The notes under the pieces were generated by a model. The model had not been told where the DNA came from, searched no databases, and saw only the letters and a program-made list of their open reading frames with translations. Both the position numbers and the translations under genes were made by a program. Source: Rubrobacter sp. (lineage in GTDB: Bacteria; Actinomycetota; Rubrobacteria; Rubrobacterales; Rubrobacteraceae). Taken from it: a stretch of DNA of 8,709 nt. This document shows positions 1-5,778 of the stretch, in pieces. Location: NCBI GenBank assembly GCA_016781705.1, contig JADDPV010000258.1, forward strand, positions 1 through 8,709, read 5' to 3'. The stretch's first letter is position 1, and every line of letters starts with the position of its first letter.

Positions 1-288
1 GGCATGCTCGTATTATGCCATCAATAAAGCGGAACGGTATAAGATCGCCATCTCGCCTCCGGCGGAAAACCCGGCGCCGACCCCAAGCGGGTCGCCGCCG
101 CCATCCACTTCGGCGCGACCCTGGAAGAGCTGGTCGCTCGCTGCAGGCTCCGGCCTGATACGCCGGACGCACCGCGAACATCGAGGCCCCGGTTCCCCAG
201 CGACCTCTCCGACCTCCGCAGACCGGAAGGTTCCCTCCGGGTGACCTTCGAGAAGCTTTGCAAGCTCGAGCAGATCGCGATCCCGGAG
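1..288. other. no recognisable gene; unidentified open plus-strand frame
   Basis: This stretch holds no gene I can name. One plus-strand frame stays open from the TAA at 41-43 through to 597. Its part beyond 289 is antisense to the dehalogenase-like pseudogene. The part before that contains the protein-like run KRVAAAIHFGATLEELVA (about 92-146) and, further on, a charged stretch starting at the GTG at 241. No ribosome binding site precedes that GTG and I recognise no family. It could be a remnant of another broken gene or a chance frame in GC-rich DNA. A short inverted repeat (GGCAT at 1-5, ATGCC at 15-19) sits at the left edge and is too short to interpret. Confidence 0.4.
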
Positions 289-754
289 CTACAACAGACC
301 GGAACCAGCGTGACGGCGGACGAGACGACGCCCGTGCCGGATGCCGAGGGCGAAGAAGCCGCAGAGGCCGGAGTTCTCGACCTGTGCCTCCGCGACCTGG
401 TGCGTGGAGTTCGTCAGGGTCGCGAGACGGAATCCTTCGTCGCGCAAGCGCGAGAGCGCCCCCTCGACCTCCGGGTGCGGCGGCAGCTCGCCGACGGCGC
501 CGAGTACCCGTTCACGTCCTCGTCGGGGAGCTTTACGCCCTCGCGTTCGGCGACCATCCTGAGCGCCGTGCCGCCGATGGTCCCGAAGTCTTCGTAGACC
601 CCCCGGTCACCATCGCGACCAGCCAGGACTGCTGGAACTGGTCGAACCACCGTACTCGCGCCGCCGCGTCGCCGAAGAGGCGCTCGAAGCGCGGGTCAAG
701 CGCCGCCATGTCCAGCAACGTCTCGTTCACGTCGAAAACGCAGGCTCTCGACAA
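289..754 (-). pseudogene. type II haloacid dehalogenase-like (HAD superfamily) hydrolase, frameshifted and 3'-truncated
   Basis: The start is TTG at 754-752, with a strong ribosome binding site (AGGAGGAGGG on the minus strand, 761-770). The protein opens with HAD motif I, FDVNETLLD, whose first Asp is the expected nucleophile. It continues AALDPRFERLFGDAAARVRWF up to VTGG. The frame then breaks at a run of six Cs on the plus strand (599-604) and resumes as YEDFGTIGGTALRMVAEREG. A second break lies near 507-509 and reading resumes as LGAVGELPPHPEVEG, then HAD motif II, RLATLTNS. Restoring one base in each run restores the frame. Family resemblance fades near 345, soon after AQVENSGLCGFF, and that frame stops at 289. 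The motif III lysine and motif IV acidic region, roughly the last 100 residues of a protein usually near 225, are missing. It is very probably non-functional. The substrate cannot be told from the sequence. Confidence 0.8.
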
Positions 755-1051
755 GAAGATCCCTCCTCCTCTGAGTTTGAGGCACACCGCGCCCATTATC
801 GCCCCTCTATACCCCGGAGCCATGAACTGCCGACCTCGCCGCTGCCCGGAAGACGCGGAAGCACCTTCCGGTGTACGGGCGCGTCCACCCGTGGTAGAGC
901 TTGATCTTGAATAGCCCGCCCCGAATACGACCACGTTCGGTACGTTGGGGACGGAGGCCACCTCCCGATGATCTGCCGCACCCTTCCTTTCGTGGCCTTA
1001 CGGAGAACCTTTACTCTCGCTCCCGCCACCCGAGCCGTTTGAACACTCGCC
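755..1051. other. spacer with no recognisable gene
   Basis: About 300 bp lie between the stop of the membrane protein gene and the start of the dehalogenase-like pseudogene, both on the minus strand. Minus-strand frames give short peptide-like stretches, for example KIKLYHGWTRPYTGRCFRVF ending at a stop near 800. None carries a ribosome binding site or a family signature I know. The only clear element is the Shine-Dalgarno sequence at 761-770 belonging to the downstream pseudogene. The stretch could include remnants of another decayed gene. Confidence 0.4.
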
Positions 1052-1783
1052 TTACAGTGTCAGCAGGAGAGTCGCGTAGGCTCCCGCGCCCAGGGCGAAG
1101 GCCCAGAAGCGGCTTTGGCGCTCCTCGGGCAGCTCTTCCTTGAGGACGTTGAGGATAACGCCTCTCGCCAGAAAGGCCGTGAGAATGGTGAGCGTGGCCT
1201 CCGGGATCTCGGTGGCGAGCCCGACCACCCACCCGAGGAAGACGGCCGCGGTGATCAGCCAACGGCCGACGCGGGCGTCGGCCTCCTTGTGGTCCTCGCG
1301 TAGCCCGTAGTCGTTGACCACGAAGTGCAGGGCCATCGCGAAGGCGAAGAGGACGAGCGACAGGAGGCCGGCGGAGGGCCGTGGACCAGCAGGTAGCCGA
1401 TGAGGAGATTGTAGGCGGCGAACGAGGGGATGTGGATCCAGAAAACACCCGCGCCGGTGGAGTCTCCCTTGCCCAACGTGCGCTGTTGCCGGCGCGACTC
1501 GGTGGCGAGCCGGTCCAGGCCGTAGAAGACGGCGAGGCCCAGGAGCGTCACCAAATAGACGTGCCCCGTTTCAAGAAGGCGAGGCTCTCGCCCGCCGCCT
1601 CGACGATAGCCTCCTGGCCCTCGGCGAGCTCCAGGAGCAGGTGTACGAACACGTACGCGACCGAGACGCCGGCTATCGAGAGCCAGATGTTGCGTGGAGT
1701 GCCCCCGAGAAAGCGGAGTTTGCCCGAGAAAAGAGCACGACGGCGAGGCCCGCGACGGCGAGGAGCGAGGCCAGAAGGATCAT
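1052..1783 (-). pseudogene. polytopic membrane protein (about 8 TM, possibly ZIP-like), three frameshifts
   Basis: Reading starts at ATG 1783 with hydrophobic MILLASLLAVAGLAVVLF. It continues across three breaks to the stop at 1052-1054. Restoring one base each in the AAAA run (1729-1732), at 1572, and near the GGG run (1376-1378; plus-strand coordinates) gives one protein of about 245-255 residues. Eight hydrophobic segments can be counted, including IWLSIAGVSVAYVFVHLLLEL, VYLVTLLGLAVFYGL, LLSLVLFAFAMALHFVV and ATLTILTAFLARGVILNVL. The C-terminal KEELPEERQSRFWAFALG is well preserved. Eight segments and the overall look suggest a distant ZIP-type metal permease, but I do not see the HNxxDG or HExPHE metal motifs, so the function is uncertain. 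All three lesions are consistent with single-base losses, so either a recent pseudogene or homopolymer sequencing error would explain them. Confidence 0.65.
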
Positions 1784-1844
1784 GGCAGCGTGCTCTCTAC
1801 TGGGAGGTTCCTCGTTTCTATCGGCTCAACGCTCGCAACAACGA

Positions 1845-1887
1845 ACGTCGCCCCGGTCGCGGTCTTCGGTCGCGACCGGGGCGACGT
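1845..1887. terminator. 17-bp perfect hairpin with UUCG-type loop
   Basis: The arms 1845-1861 and 1871-1887 are perfectly complementary (ACGTCGCCCCGGTCGCG and its complement). The nine-base loop contains CTTCGG, which could form a C(UUCG)G tetraloop on the plus-strand transcript. It lies between the catalase and the membrane protein gene downstream of it on the minus strand. No strong T tract follows on either side; the minus side has only CGTTCGTTGTTG. It could be a GC-type terminator, an attenuator or an mRNA processing/stability element. Confidence 0.55.
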
Positions 1888-2014
1888 CGGTGATCTCGGC
1901 TAGCTCCGCCCCGAAGTAAGCCGTCGGAAGACATCAACGAGTACGATCGCCCCTTCGTCCGTCGCCCAACGTGATCTCCTCCGCAAAGTTCTCCTCGCTC
2001 GCCTTCTCTCGAGA

Positions 2015-2040
2015 CGGGGGCGGGCCGGGGCCCGCCCCCG
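2015..2040 (-). terminator. GC-rich hairpin after the manganese catalase gene
   Basis: An 11-bp stem (2015-2025 with 2030-2040, core GGGGGCGGGC/GCCCGCCCCC) with a four-base loop begins 26 bp past the catalase stop codon. Every stem pair is G-C. No U tract follows on the minus strand, as is common for terminators in GC-rich actinobacteria. It is the most likely transcription end or 3' stabiliser for the catalase. Confidence 0.6.
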
Positions 2041-2065
2041 CTCATCTGCTGCTTCGCGCCGGGGA

Positions 2066-2944
2066 TCAGGAAGAGGCCGGAGGCAGCGGCTGCTTGGGGG
2101 TCCCGTAGAGCCGGGGATCCACCTGTGCGAGCTCTTCCTCTCGCGGTCCCATCGCCTGCGGCTCGGCCACGTACTCGAACTGGCCCTTGCCGTCCTTGGA
2201 CGGCCCGTTGGCCCAGCGGCCCTGACTGCTCTCCTGCCCGTCCGAGAAGCTCATGAACTTGTAGGCGACCTCGGACATCTCCTGCTCCTGGGGGAAGTTA
2301 CTCGGAACCGGCGTCTGTTCTAGCCCGTCCGCCTCCAGCTCCTCGATGGCGGCGAGCCACTGGTTCTGGTGCATGGTGTCGCGGGCGAGTAGGAACGAGA
2401 ACATGTCGCGCACGCCACGGTCGTCCGTCAGCTGGTAGAGCCGGGCGACCTGAAGGCGCCCCTGCGACTCGGCGGTAACGTTGAAGCGCATATCCGCCAG
2501 TAAGTTGCCGCTGGCAATGGTGTAGCGCGCGTTCCACGGGTAACCCTGGCTGTCGGTGGGCGCGGCGCCAGACCCGGTAACGATGGCGTGCTGCGGGTTC
2601 ATCCCCGCGAGGATGGCCTCCTGCGTATTGCTCCCGCCCATGACCGCCCCGACGGCCCCACCACCGTTGGCCGCCTTCTCGGCCTCCACGGGCGAAGTCT
2701 CCAGGAGGCGGGCGATCATGGTGGCGATCATCTCTACGTGACCGATCTCCTCGGTGGCGGTGTTCAGGAGCATGTCCTTGTACTTGGCCGGGCCGCGGGA
2801 GTTCCACCCCTGGAAGAGGTAGGTCATCATGACGCTCATCTCACCCCACTGGCCCCCGAGGAGCTCCTGCATCTGCTTCGCGAAGATCGGGTCCGGGTTG
2901 TCGGGCTTGGCGTTGTACTGAAACTGCTTAGTGTGAAAAAACAC
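2066..2944 (-). CDS. manganese catalase
   Basis: This gene encodes a 292-residue non-haem dimanganese catalase, which disproportionates hydrogen peroxide to water and oxygen in the cytoplasm. The family uses two Mn ions held in a four-helix ferritin-like bundle, and all five ligands are visible: E35 (QWGEMS), E66 and H69 (ATEEIGHVEM), the later Glu in NVTAESQGRLQVARLYQ (about E159) and the His in LLARDTMHQNQW (about H192). Length and the proline-rich C-terminal tail are normal for the family. The start is GTG (2944-2942), chosen because AAAGGAGAA lies 5 nt upstream and because the N-terminus MFFHTKQFQYNAKPDNPDP is typical. It diverges from an XRE-cupin regulator, which suggests local control. 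The leader holds upstream reading frames and a hairpin over the start codon. A GC-rich hairpin follows the stop. The reading frame is intact, unlike several neighbours. Confidence 0.96.
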   Translation of the reverse strand: MFFHTKQFQYNAKPDNPDPIFAKQMQELLGGQWGEMSVMMTYLFQGWNSRGPAKYKDMLLNTATEEIGHVEMIATMIARLLETSPVEAEKAANGGGAVGAVMGGSNTQEAILAGMNPQHAIVTGSGAAPTDSQGYPWNARYTIASGNLLADMRFNVTAESQGRLQVARLYQLTDDRGVRDMFSFLLARDTMHQNQWLAAIEELEADGLEQTPVPSNFPQEQEMSEVAYKFMSFSDGQESSQGRWANGPSKDGKGQFEYVAEPQAMGPREEELAQVDPRLYGTPKQPLPPASS

Positions 2945-2947
2945 TAA
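2928..2947 (-). promoter_or_regulatory. hairpin enclosing the catalase GTG start codon
   Basis: On the plus strand TTAGTGT (2928-2934), a six-base loop, and ACACTAA (2941-2947) are perfectly complementary. In the catalase mRNA this folds the GUG start codon (2944-2942) into a 7-bp, mostly A-U stem with a U-rich loop, directly after the Shine-Dalgarno sequence. A weak stem at this place could slow initiation and be opened by a translating ribosome or by heat. Whether it matters in the cell is inference. Confidence 0.5.
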
Positions 2948-3033
2948 CCTTCTCCTTTCTCAAGAGTTCCGGCTTTTGTATGGTTAACAGAAACGAAAGC
3001 GGAACCCGGAGATGCTCGAAAACATGGAACCAT
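2944..3033 (-). other. candidate 29-codon upstream ORF overlapping the catalase start
   Basis: In the catalase leader an ATG (3033-3031) opens a 29-codon frame. Its TAG stop (2946-2944) shares its last base with the catalase GTG, giving TAGTG. This overlap is the usual layout for translational coupling. The peptide would begin MVPCFRASPG and end GTLEKGEG, the latter being simply a translation of the catalase Shine-Dalgarno region. A perfect AGGAGG lies upstream but only 1-2 nt from this ATG, which is too close for efficient use; the next ATG is better spaced. It may be a chance frame. The overlap geometry is what makes it worth recording. Confidence 0.3.
2984..3025 (-). other. candidate 13-residue leader peptide MFSSISGFRFRFC
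   Basis: A second ATG (3025-3023) sits about 9 nt downstream of a perfect AGGAGG (minus strand, 3035-3040), an ideal spacing. It opens a 13-codon frame ending in TAA at 2986-2984. The product would be MFSSISGFRFRFC, rich in Phe, Arg and Ser. It lies about 40 nt upstream of the catalase start. Of the two upstream frames this is the one a ribosome would more likely begin. No known leader peptide is recognised. Confidence 0.35.
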
Positions 3034-3096
3034 ACCTCCTTCCCGACTTTCCTCTCCAACCCTCCGGATCCTTTCGGCTACGAGGCCCACAATAAC

Positions 3097-3125
3097 CTTA
3101 TACCAGCATAAGTGAGTTGCTAAAC
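3097..3125 (-). promoter_or_regulatory. candidate promoter of the manganese catalase
   Basis: On the minus strand TATAAG (3102-3097) is a good -10 hexamer. Upstream, GTTTAG (3125-3120, 17-bp spacer) or TTAGCA (3123-3118, 15-bp spacer) are weak -35 candidates. Transcription would start near 3090, leaving a leader of about 145 nt that holds the upstream ORFs. The weak -35 with an adjoining 10-bp dyad just upstream is an arrangement compatible with an activator. No experimental start site is available. Confidence 0.4.
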
Positions 3126-3154
3126 AGGCAACAGAGAAAAAATTTCTGTTGCCT
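3126..3154. promoter_or_regulatory. inverted repeat AGGCAACAGA / TCTGTTGCCT, candidate operator
   Basis: Two perfect 10-bp arms (3126-3135 and 3145-3154) are separated by an A-rich 9-bp spacer. The dyad lies directly upstream of the candidate catalase -35 and upstream of the candidate regulator promoter. Its GGCAA/TTGCC half-sites recur in the next dyad at 3183-3202, suggesting that one protein binds both. An alternative is an RNA hairpin. The XRE-cupin protein encoded alongside is the obvious candidate ligand, by inference. Confidence 0.5.
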
Positions 3155-3168
3155 CGTAGGCACTCAAT

Positions 3169-3202
3169 TTGACCAGCACGTAGTTTGCCTGTATGGGCAA
3201 AC
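3169..3202 (+). promoter_or_regulatory. candidate promoter and operator of the XRE-cupin regulator
   Basis: TTGACC (3169-3174) and TATGGG (3192-3197) are separated by 17 bp, a plausible -35/-10 pair. The dyad GTTTGCC (3183-3189), six-base spacer, GGCAAAC (3196-3202) overlaps the -10. Bound protein would block initiation, a layout expected for autorepression. Start codon 3251 would leave a leader of about 45 nt. Confidence 0.45.
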
Positions 3203-3250
3203 TGGCACCTTCTCGTTTACTCGGCTGGCGCCCCAGCTTACACTTGAGGC

Positions 3251-3850
3251 ATGAACAACGAACCATTGGGCCCGATGGAGGCCGAGATCGCAAGGATCGG
3301 GGCGCGTTTGCGTAGGCTGCGAGCGGAGCGCGGCTGGAGGCTCGAGGATCTGGCAGAGCGCACCGGCCTCTCTAAGGCATACCTGTCGCGGCTGGAGAGC
3401 GGGGAGCGACAGCCCTCCTTGGGGGCCTTGTCCAGCGTCGCCCGGGCCTACGGCGTTTCGTTCTCCTCTCTCTTCGAGTCGGAGCCGGAAGCCGGGAACC
3501 GCGCGATCGTGCGGGCGGCCGATAACCTCGTCCAGCGGGGTCGCGGCCTACTCTACACGAACCTCTCCAGCAAGAGCTGGACCTTCAACATGCAGCCGCT
3601 GCGGGTCGTCGTGCCGGCGGAACGCGAGGAGGACGTGGTGTACCAGCACGAAGGGGAGCAGTGGTTGTACACCCTCTCCGGGCGGTTGAGCTTGAAATTT
3701 GGGGACGTAGAGTGTGTGCTCGAACCGGGCGACGCCGCGCACTTCGACGCCGAAACCCCGCACCGGCTCAGGGCTCTGGGGGGCCGCGACGCCGAGATCA
3801 TCCTCGTGGCCTGCACCGTACCTTACCTCTTGCTAAGGAGCTACCTGTAA
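3251..3850 (+). CDS. XRE-family transcriptional regulator with C-terminal cupin domain
   Basis: This gene encodes a 199-residue cytoplasmic DNA-binding protein. An XRE/HTH_3 domain occupies about residues 13-76, with the turn and recognition helix in LAERTGLSKAYLSRLESGERQPS (about 34-56). A linker leads to a cupin_2 beta-barrel at about 120-185, containing YQHEGEQWLYTLSGRLSLKFG and LEPGDAAHFDAETPHRL. H133, E136, H164 and H171 are candidate ligand or metal contacts. Members of this family usually sense a small molecule through the cupin and control adjacent genes. Here it diverges from the manganese catalase, so peroxide defence or a linked metabolite is a reasonable guess only. The first ATG is used; its ribosome binding site is poor (GAGG 1 nt away), and an internal ATG at residue 9 has none better. 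A promoter with an overlapping dyad suggests autoregulation. Confidence 0.9.
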   Translation: MNNEPLGPMEAEIARIGARLRRLRAERGWRLEDLAERTGLSKAYLSRLESGERQPSLGALSSVARAYGVSFSSLFESEPEAGNRAIVRAADNLVQRGRGLLYTNLSSKSWTFNMQPLRVVVPAEREEDVVYQHEGEQWLYTLSGRLSLKFGDVECVLEPGDAAHFDAETPHRLRALGGRDAEIILVACTVPYLLLRSYL

Positions 3851-3869
3851 GGGAAGGCCGGTCTACTTT

Positions 3870-3899
3870 GGCTGGGAAGGACGGGTTGTTCCGGCAGCC
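3870..3899 (+). terminator. candidate hairpin terminator after the XRE-cupin gene
   Basis: GGCTGGGAA (3870-3878) can pair with TTCC-GG-CAGCC (3889-3899), a 9-bp stem with a 2-nt bulge, beginning 20 bp after the stop codon. No T tract follows. It is a weak, position-supported call. Confidence 0.35.
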
Positions 3900-4155
3900 C
3901 AGGGGCGCGTGAAGCGGTGCGCGAACCGGGCGATCTACGCGCCGGCCTTCCGACCTTCGATCGTACTTCTTCGAGACGTTTCCGGTCCGTGGGAGAGAAG
4001 CGCGCACGGTGGCAGGGGGCGCCGCGTGCGTGAAACTCGGAGGGTGGAAGACGGCACCGCGCTGCCGGCGCCTGCAGAGGGACGGCGCGAGTTGCGCCCG
4101 GGCATCTGGGGTTAAAGGTGTTCGGGCAACCGCATCCGGATATGGGAGGTCGTCG
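3900..4155. other. gene-free spacer before the dehydrogenase pseudogene
   Basis: I see no gene in this spacer. The only clear element is the ribosome binding site GGAGGT at 4145-4150, 5 nt before the ATG of the dehydrogenase pseudogene. No convincing -35/-10 pair stands out. Confidence 0.45.
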
Positions 4156-5047
4156 ATGAAGGCTGTAGTCTTTCACGGGGTCGGGGATTATAAGGCTCGA
4201 CGACGTAGAGGAGCCGAAGATAAGGGAGCCCACTGACACCATCGTGCGGCTCACCTCCAGAGCGATCTGCGGGACGGACCTGCACATGGTGCGTGGCACC
4301 CTCGCCGGGATGCAGCTGGGCACCATCCTCGGCCACGAGGGCGTCGGCGTGGTCGAGGAGGTCGGCCCGGACGTTAGGAACCTCAACGTCGGCGACCGGG
4401 TCGTCATCCCCTCGACGCTCGGGTGCGGGTACTACTCATACTGCCGCGCCAGCAGCGCGGTGTGACAACATAAACCCCAACGGGCCGCAGGCGGGCACGG
4501 TATTCTTCGGCGAGCCCGAGGCGACGGGGCCGTTCGACGGGCTTCAGGCCGAGTACGCACGCATACCTTACGCGCACGTCAACCACGTAAAGCTCCCGGA
4601 GAACGTTTCGGACGAGCAGGCGATCATGATCTCCGCCATCTTCCCGACCGGCTACTTTGGGGCGGAGCTGGCCGAGGTCACAGACGGCGACACTGTGGCG
4701 GTCTTCGGTTGTGGGCCCGTCAGGCAGTTCGCGATAACAGGCGCGTTCATCATGGGGGCGGGGATGGTCTTCGCGGTGGACCGGGAGGAGCCGCGCCTGG
4801 AGATGGCGCGGGCGCAAGGTGCGCGGACCGTGAACTTTGAGGAGGAGGACCCGGTCGAGGCGATCTATAACCTCACCGGCGGCATCGGAGTGGACTGCAT
4901 CATCGAGGCCGTCGGCGTGGACGCCGTGCGCGCCCACTCGGGACCGGTGGCCGAACAGGGCGAGCAGATGGCGCAGCAGTTCGACGCGGAGTCTCGCAGG
5001 TCGCGCCGGAGACGAACCCCCAGGGCGAACAGACGATCAAGGTGTAG
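4156..5047 (+). pseudogene. zinc-dependent alcohol/formaldehyde dehydrogenase (MDR), decayed and 3'-truncated
   Basis: The gene starts at ATG 4156 after GGAGGT and begins MKAVVFHGVGD. An extra T at 4188-4189 breaks the frame, which resumes as LDDVEEPKIREPTDTIVRLTSRAICGTDLHMVRG. That segment holds the catalytic-zinc Cys and the GHEGVGVVEE motif. A second break near 4450-4465 falls in the structural-zinc loop, resuming CDNINPNGPQAG. The Rossmann segment is DTVAVFGCGPVRQFAITGA, and a third break near 4991 leads to VAPETNPQGEQ. Substitutions also damage it: the second structural-zinc Cys is Tyr (GCGYYSYC), and the third Gly of the GxGxxG nucleotide fold is Arg. The family is usually 370-410 residues. 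Here the last 100 or so are gone and a stop appears at 5045-5047, where the convergent transporter remnant begins. In life it would have oxidised an alcohol or aldehyde with NAD. Confidence 0.85.
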
Positions 5048-5544
5048 CCGCCGGTAACGGTCCAGCCATCGCTGCCCAAAAGCTCCGCGATAGCGGCGAA
5101 GGTCGCGCCGAGGGCGAGGAACCCGAACACGGCGGTCAGGGCCACGTTCTCGGCGGTGGCGGCTATCGCGCCCATATCGTGACCTACGCGAGGGCGATGA
5201 ACCAAAAGCCGGGAATGCGCCCTCGGGCTCGGTTAGCGTGCCGGTGGTGAACAGGAGCTGCAGGATGCCGAAGCCGATCCAGAACGAGCCCCACATCTCG
5301 TGCATGGCGGTCGCGATGGCGTCGCGGGCCTTCTAGGATCACATGCCGGCGGCGAACTACTGGGCGACGCTGCCGAACGCCGCGGCGAACGGGAACAGAT
5401 ACTGCGGGGTCTGGGGCTGCTGTACCAACCGGCCAACTCGGCCGCCACGACCAAAGCTGAGCCGGCGAAGGCGTAGAGCCCCAGTATCGAGGGGGCCGCT
5501 ATCGGCTGCAGATAAACTCGCCCCCGGCCTGCTGTATCGTCCAC
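5040..5544 (-). pseudogene. acetate uptake transporter (GPR1/FUN34/YaaH family), decayed and 3'-truncated
   Basis: The start is GTG 5544-5542, with AAGAGG about 7 nt upstream. The N-terminus MDDTAGRGRVYLQPIAAPSILGLYAFAG matches the family's Pro-x-x-LGL-x-x-F opening, and membrane segments follow. A lost C in a CCCC run breaks the frame near 5440-5450. The next frame, QYLFPFAAAFGSVAQ...KARDAIATAMHEMWGSFW, is cut by three in-frame stops at 5359-5357, 5341-5339 and 5335-5333, two of them replacing an expected Trp and Tyr. Further shifts near 5200 precede ATAENVALTAVFGFLALGATFAAIAELLG. The protein ends near GGYTLIV, without the last membrane segment. The family is about 200 residues and imports acetate or succinate with protons. 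It cannot be functional. Confidence 0.75.
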
Positions 5545-5765
5545 GTCGAAACCTCTTCTTTCTTGCTTCTCCCTTGCCTATCGCACGTGATGGTAGCCAC
5601 CCAGCACGAACCGTGTACAGCGGTTACGGTAAGCGTTCGGTAAAGAAAGCGTGAAGAATGCTTAACAAGCTCCGCGCCACCGGGAGCGCCGGGGAACGAG
5701 TGGGCGCGCCCGGGCCTCGACCGTATCGCGGACGGATATCGCGCGGAATCCGGAGGGCTGGAGTG

Positions 5766-5771
5766 TAAACT
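5766..5771 (+). promoter_or_regulatory. candidate -10 box TAAACT; leaderless start for the CBS gene
   Basis: TAAACT matches the TANNNT -10 pattern and lies 7 nt before the ATG at 5779, so transcription would begin at or next to the start codon and give a leaderless mRNA. No clear -35 is seen. The rest of the spacer from 5545 holds no gene I can support. I found no SAM riboswitch or T-box fold by eye. Confidence 0.5.
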
Positions 5772-5778
5772 ACCGGGC

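Noticed and set aside
258..914. Long plus-strand open frame of 218 codons
   Set aside because: It is antisense to the dehalogenase-like pseudogene for most of its length, is Arg/Ala/Pro-rich as expected of GC-rich shadow frames, and has no ribosome binding site or family signature.
1381..1893. 170-codon plus-strand frame
   Set aside because: It is antisense to the membrane protein, whose hydrophobic segments and family-like end are far more convincing.
3126..3202. Repeats resembling a small CRISPR array
   Set aside because: There are only two dyads of different sequence and spacing, with no repeated unit of CRISPR length.
5545..5778. Possible SAM riboswitch or T-box upstream of the sulfur amino-acid operon
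   Set aside because: No conserved core motifs are visible, and the candidate -10 just before the ATG leaves no room for a leader RNA.
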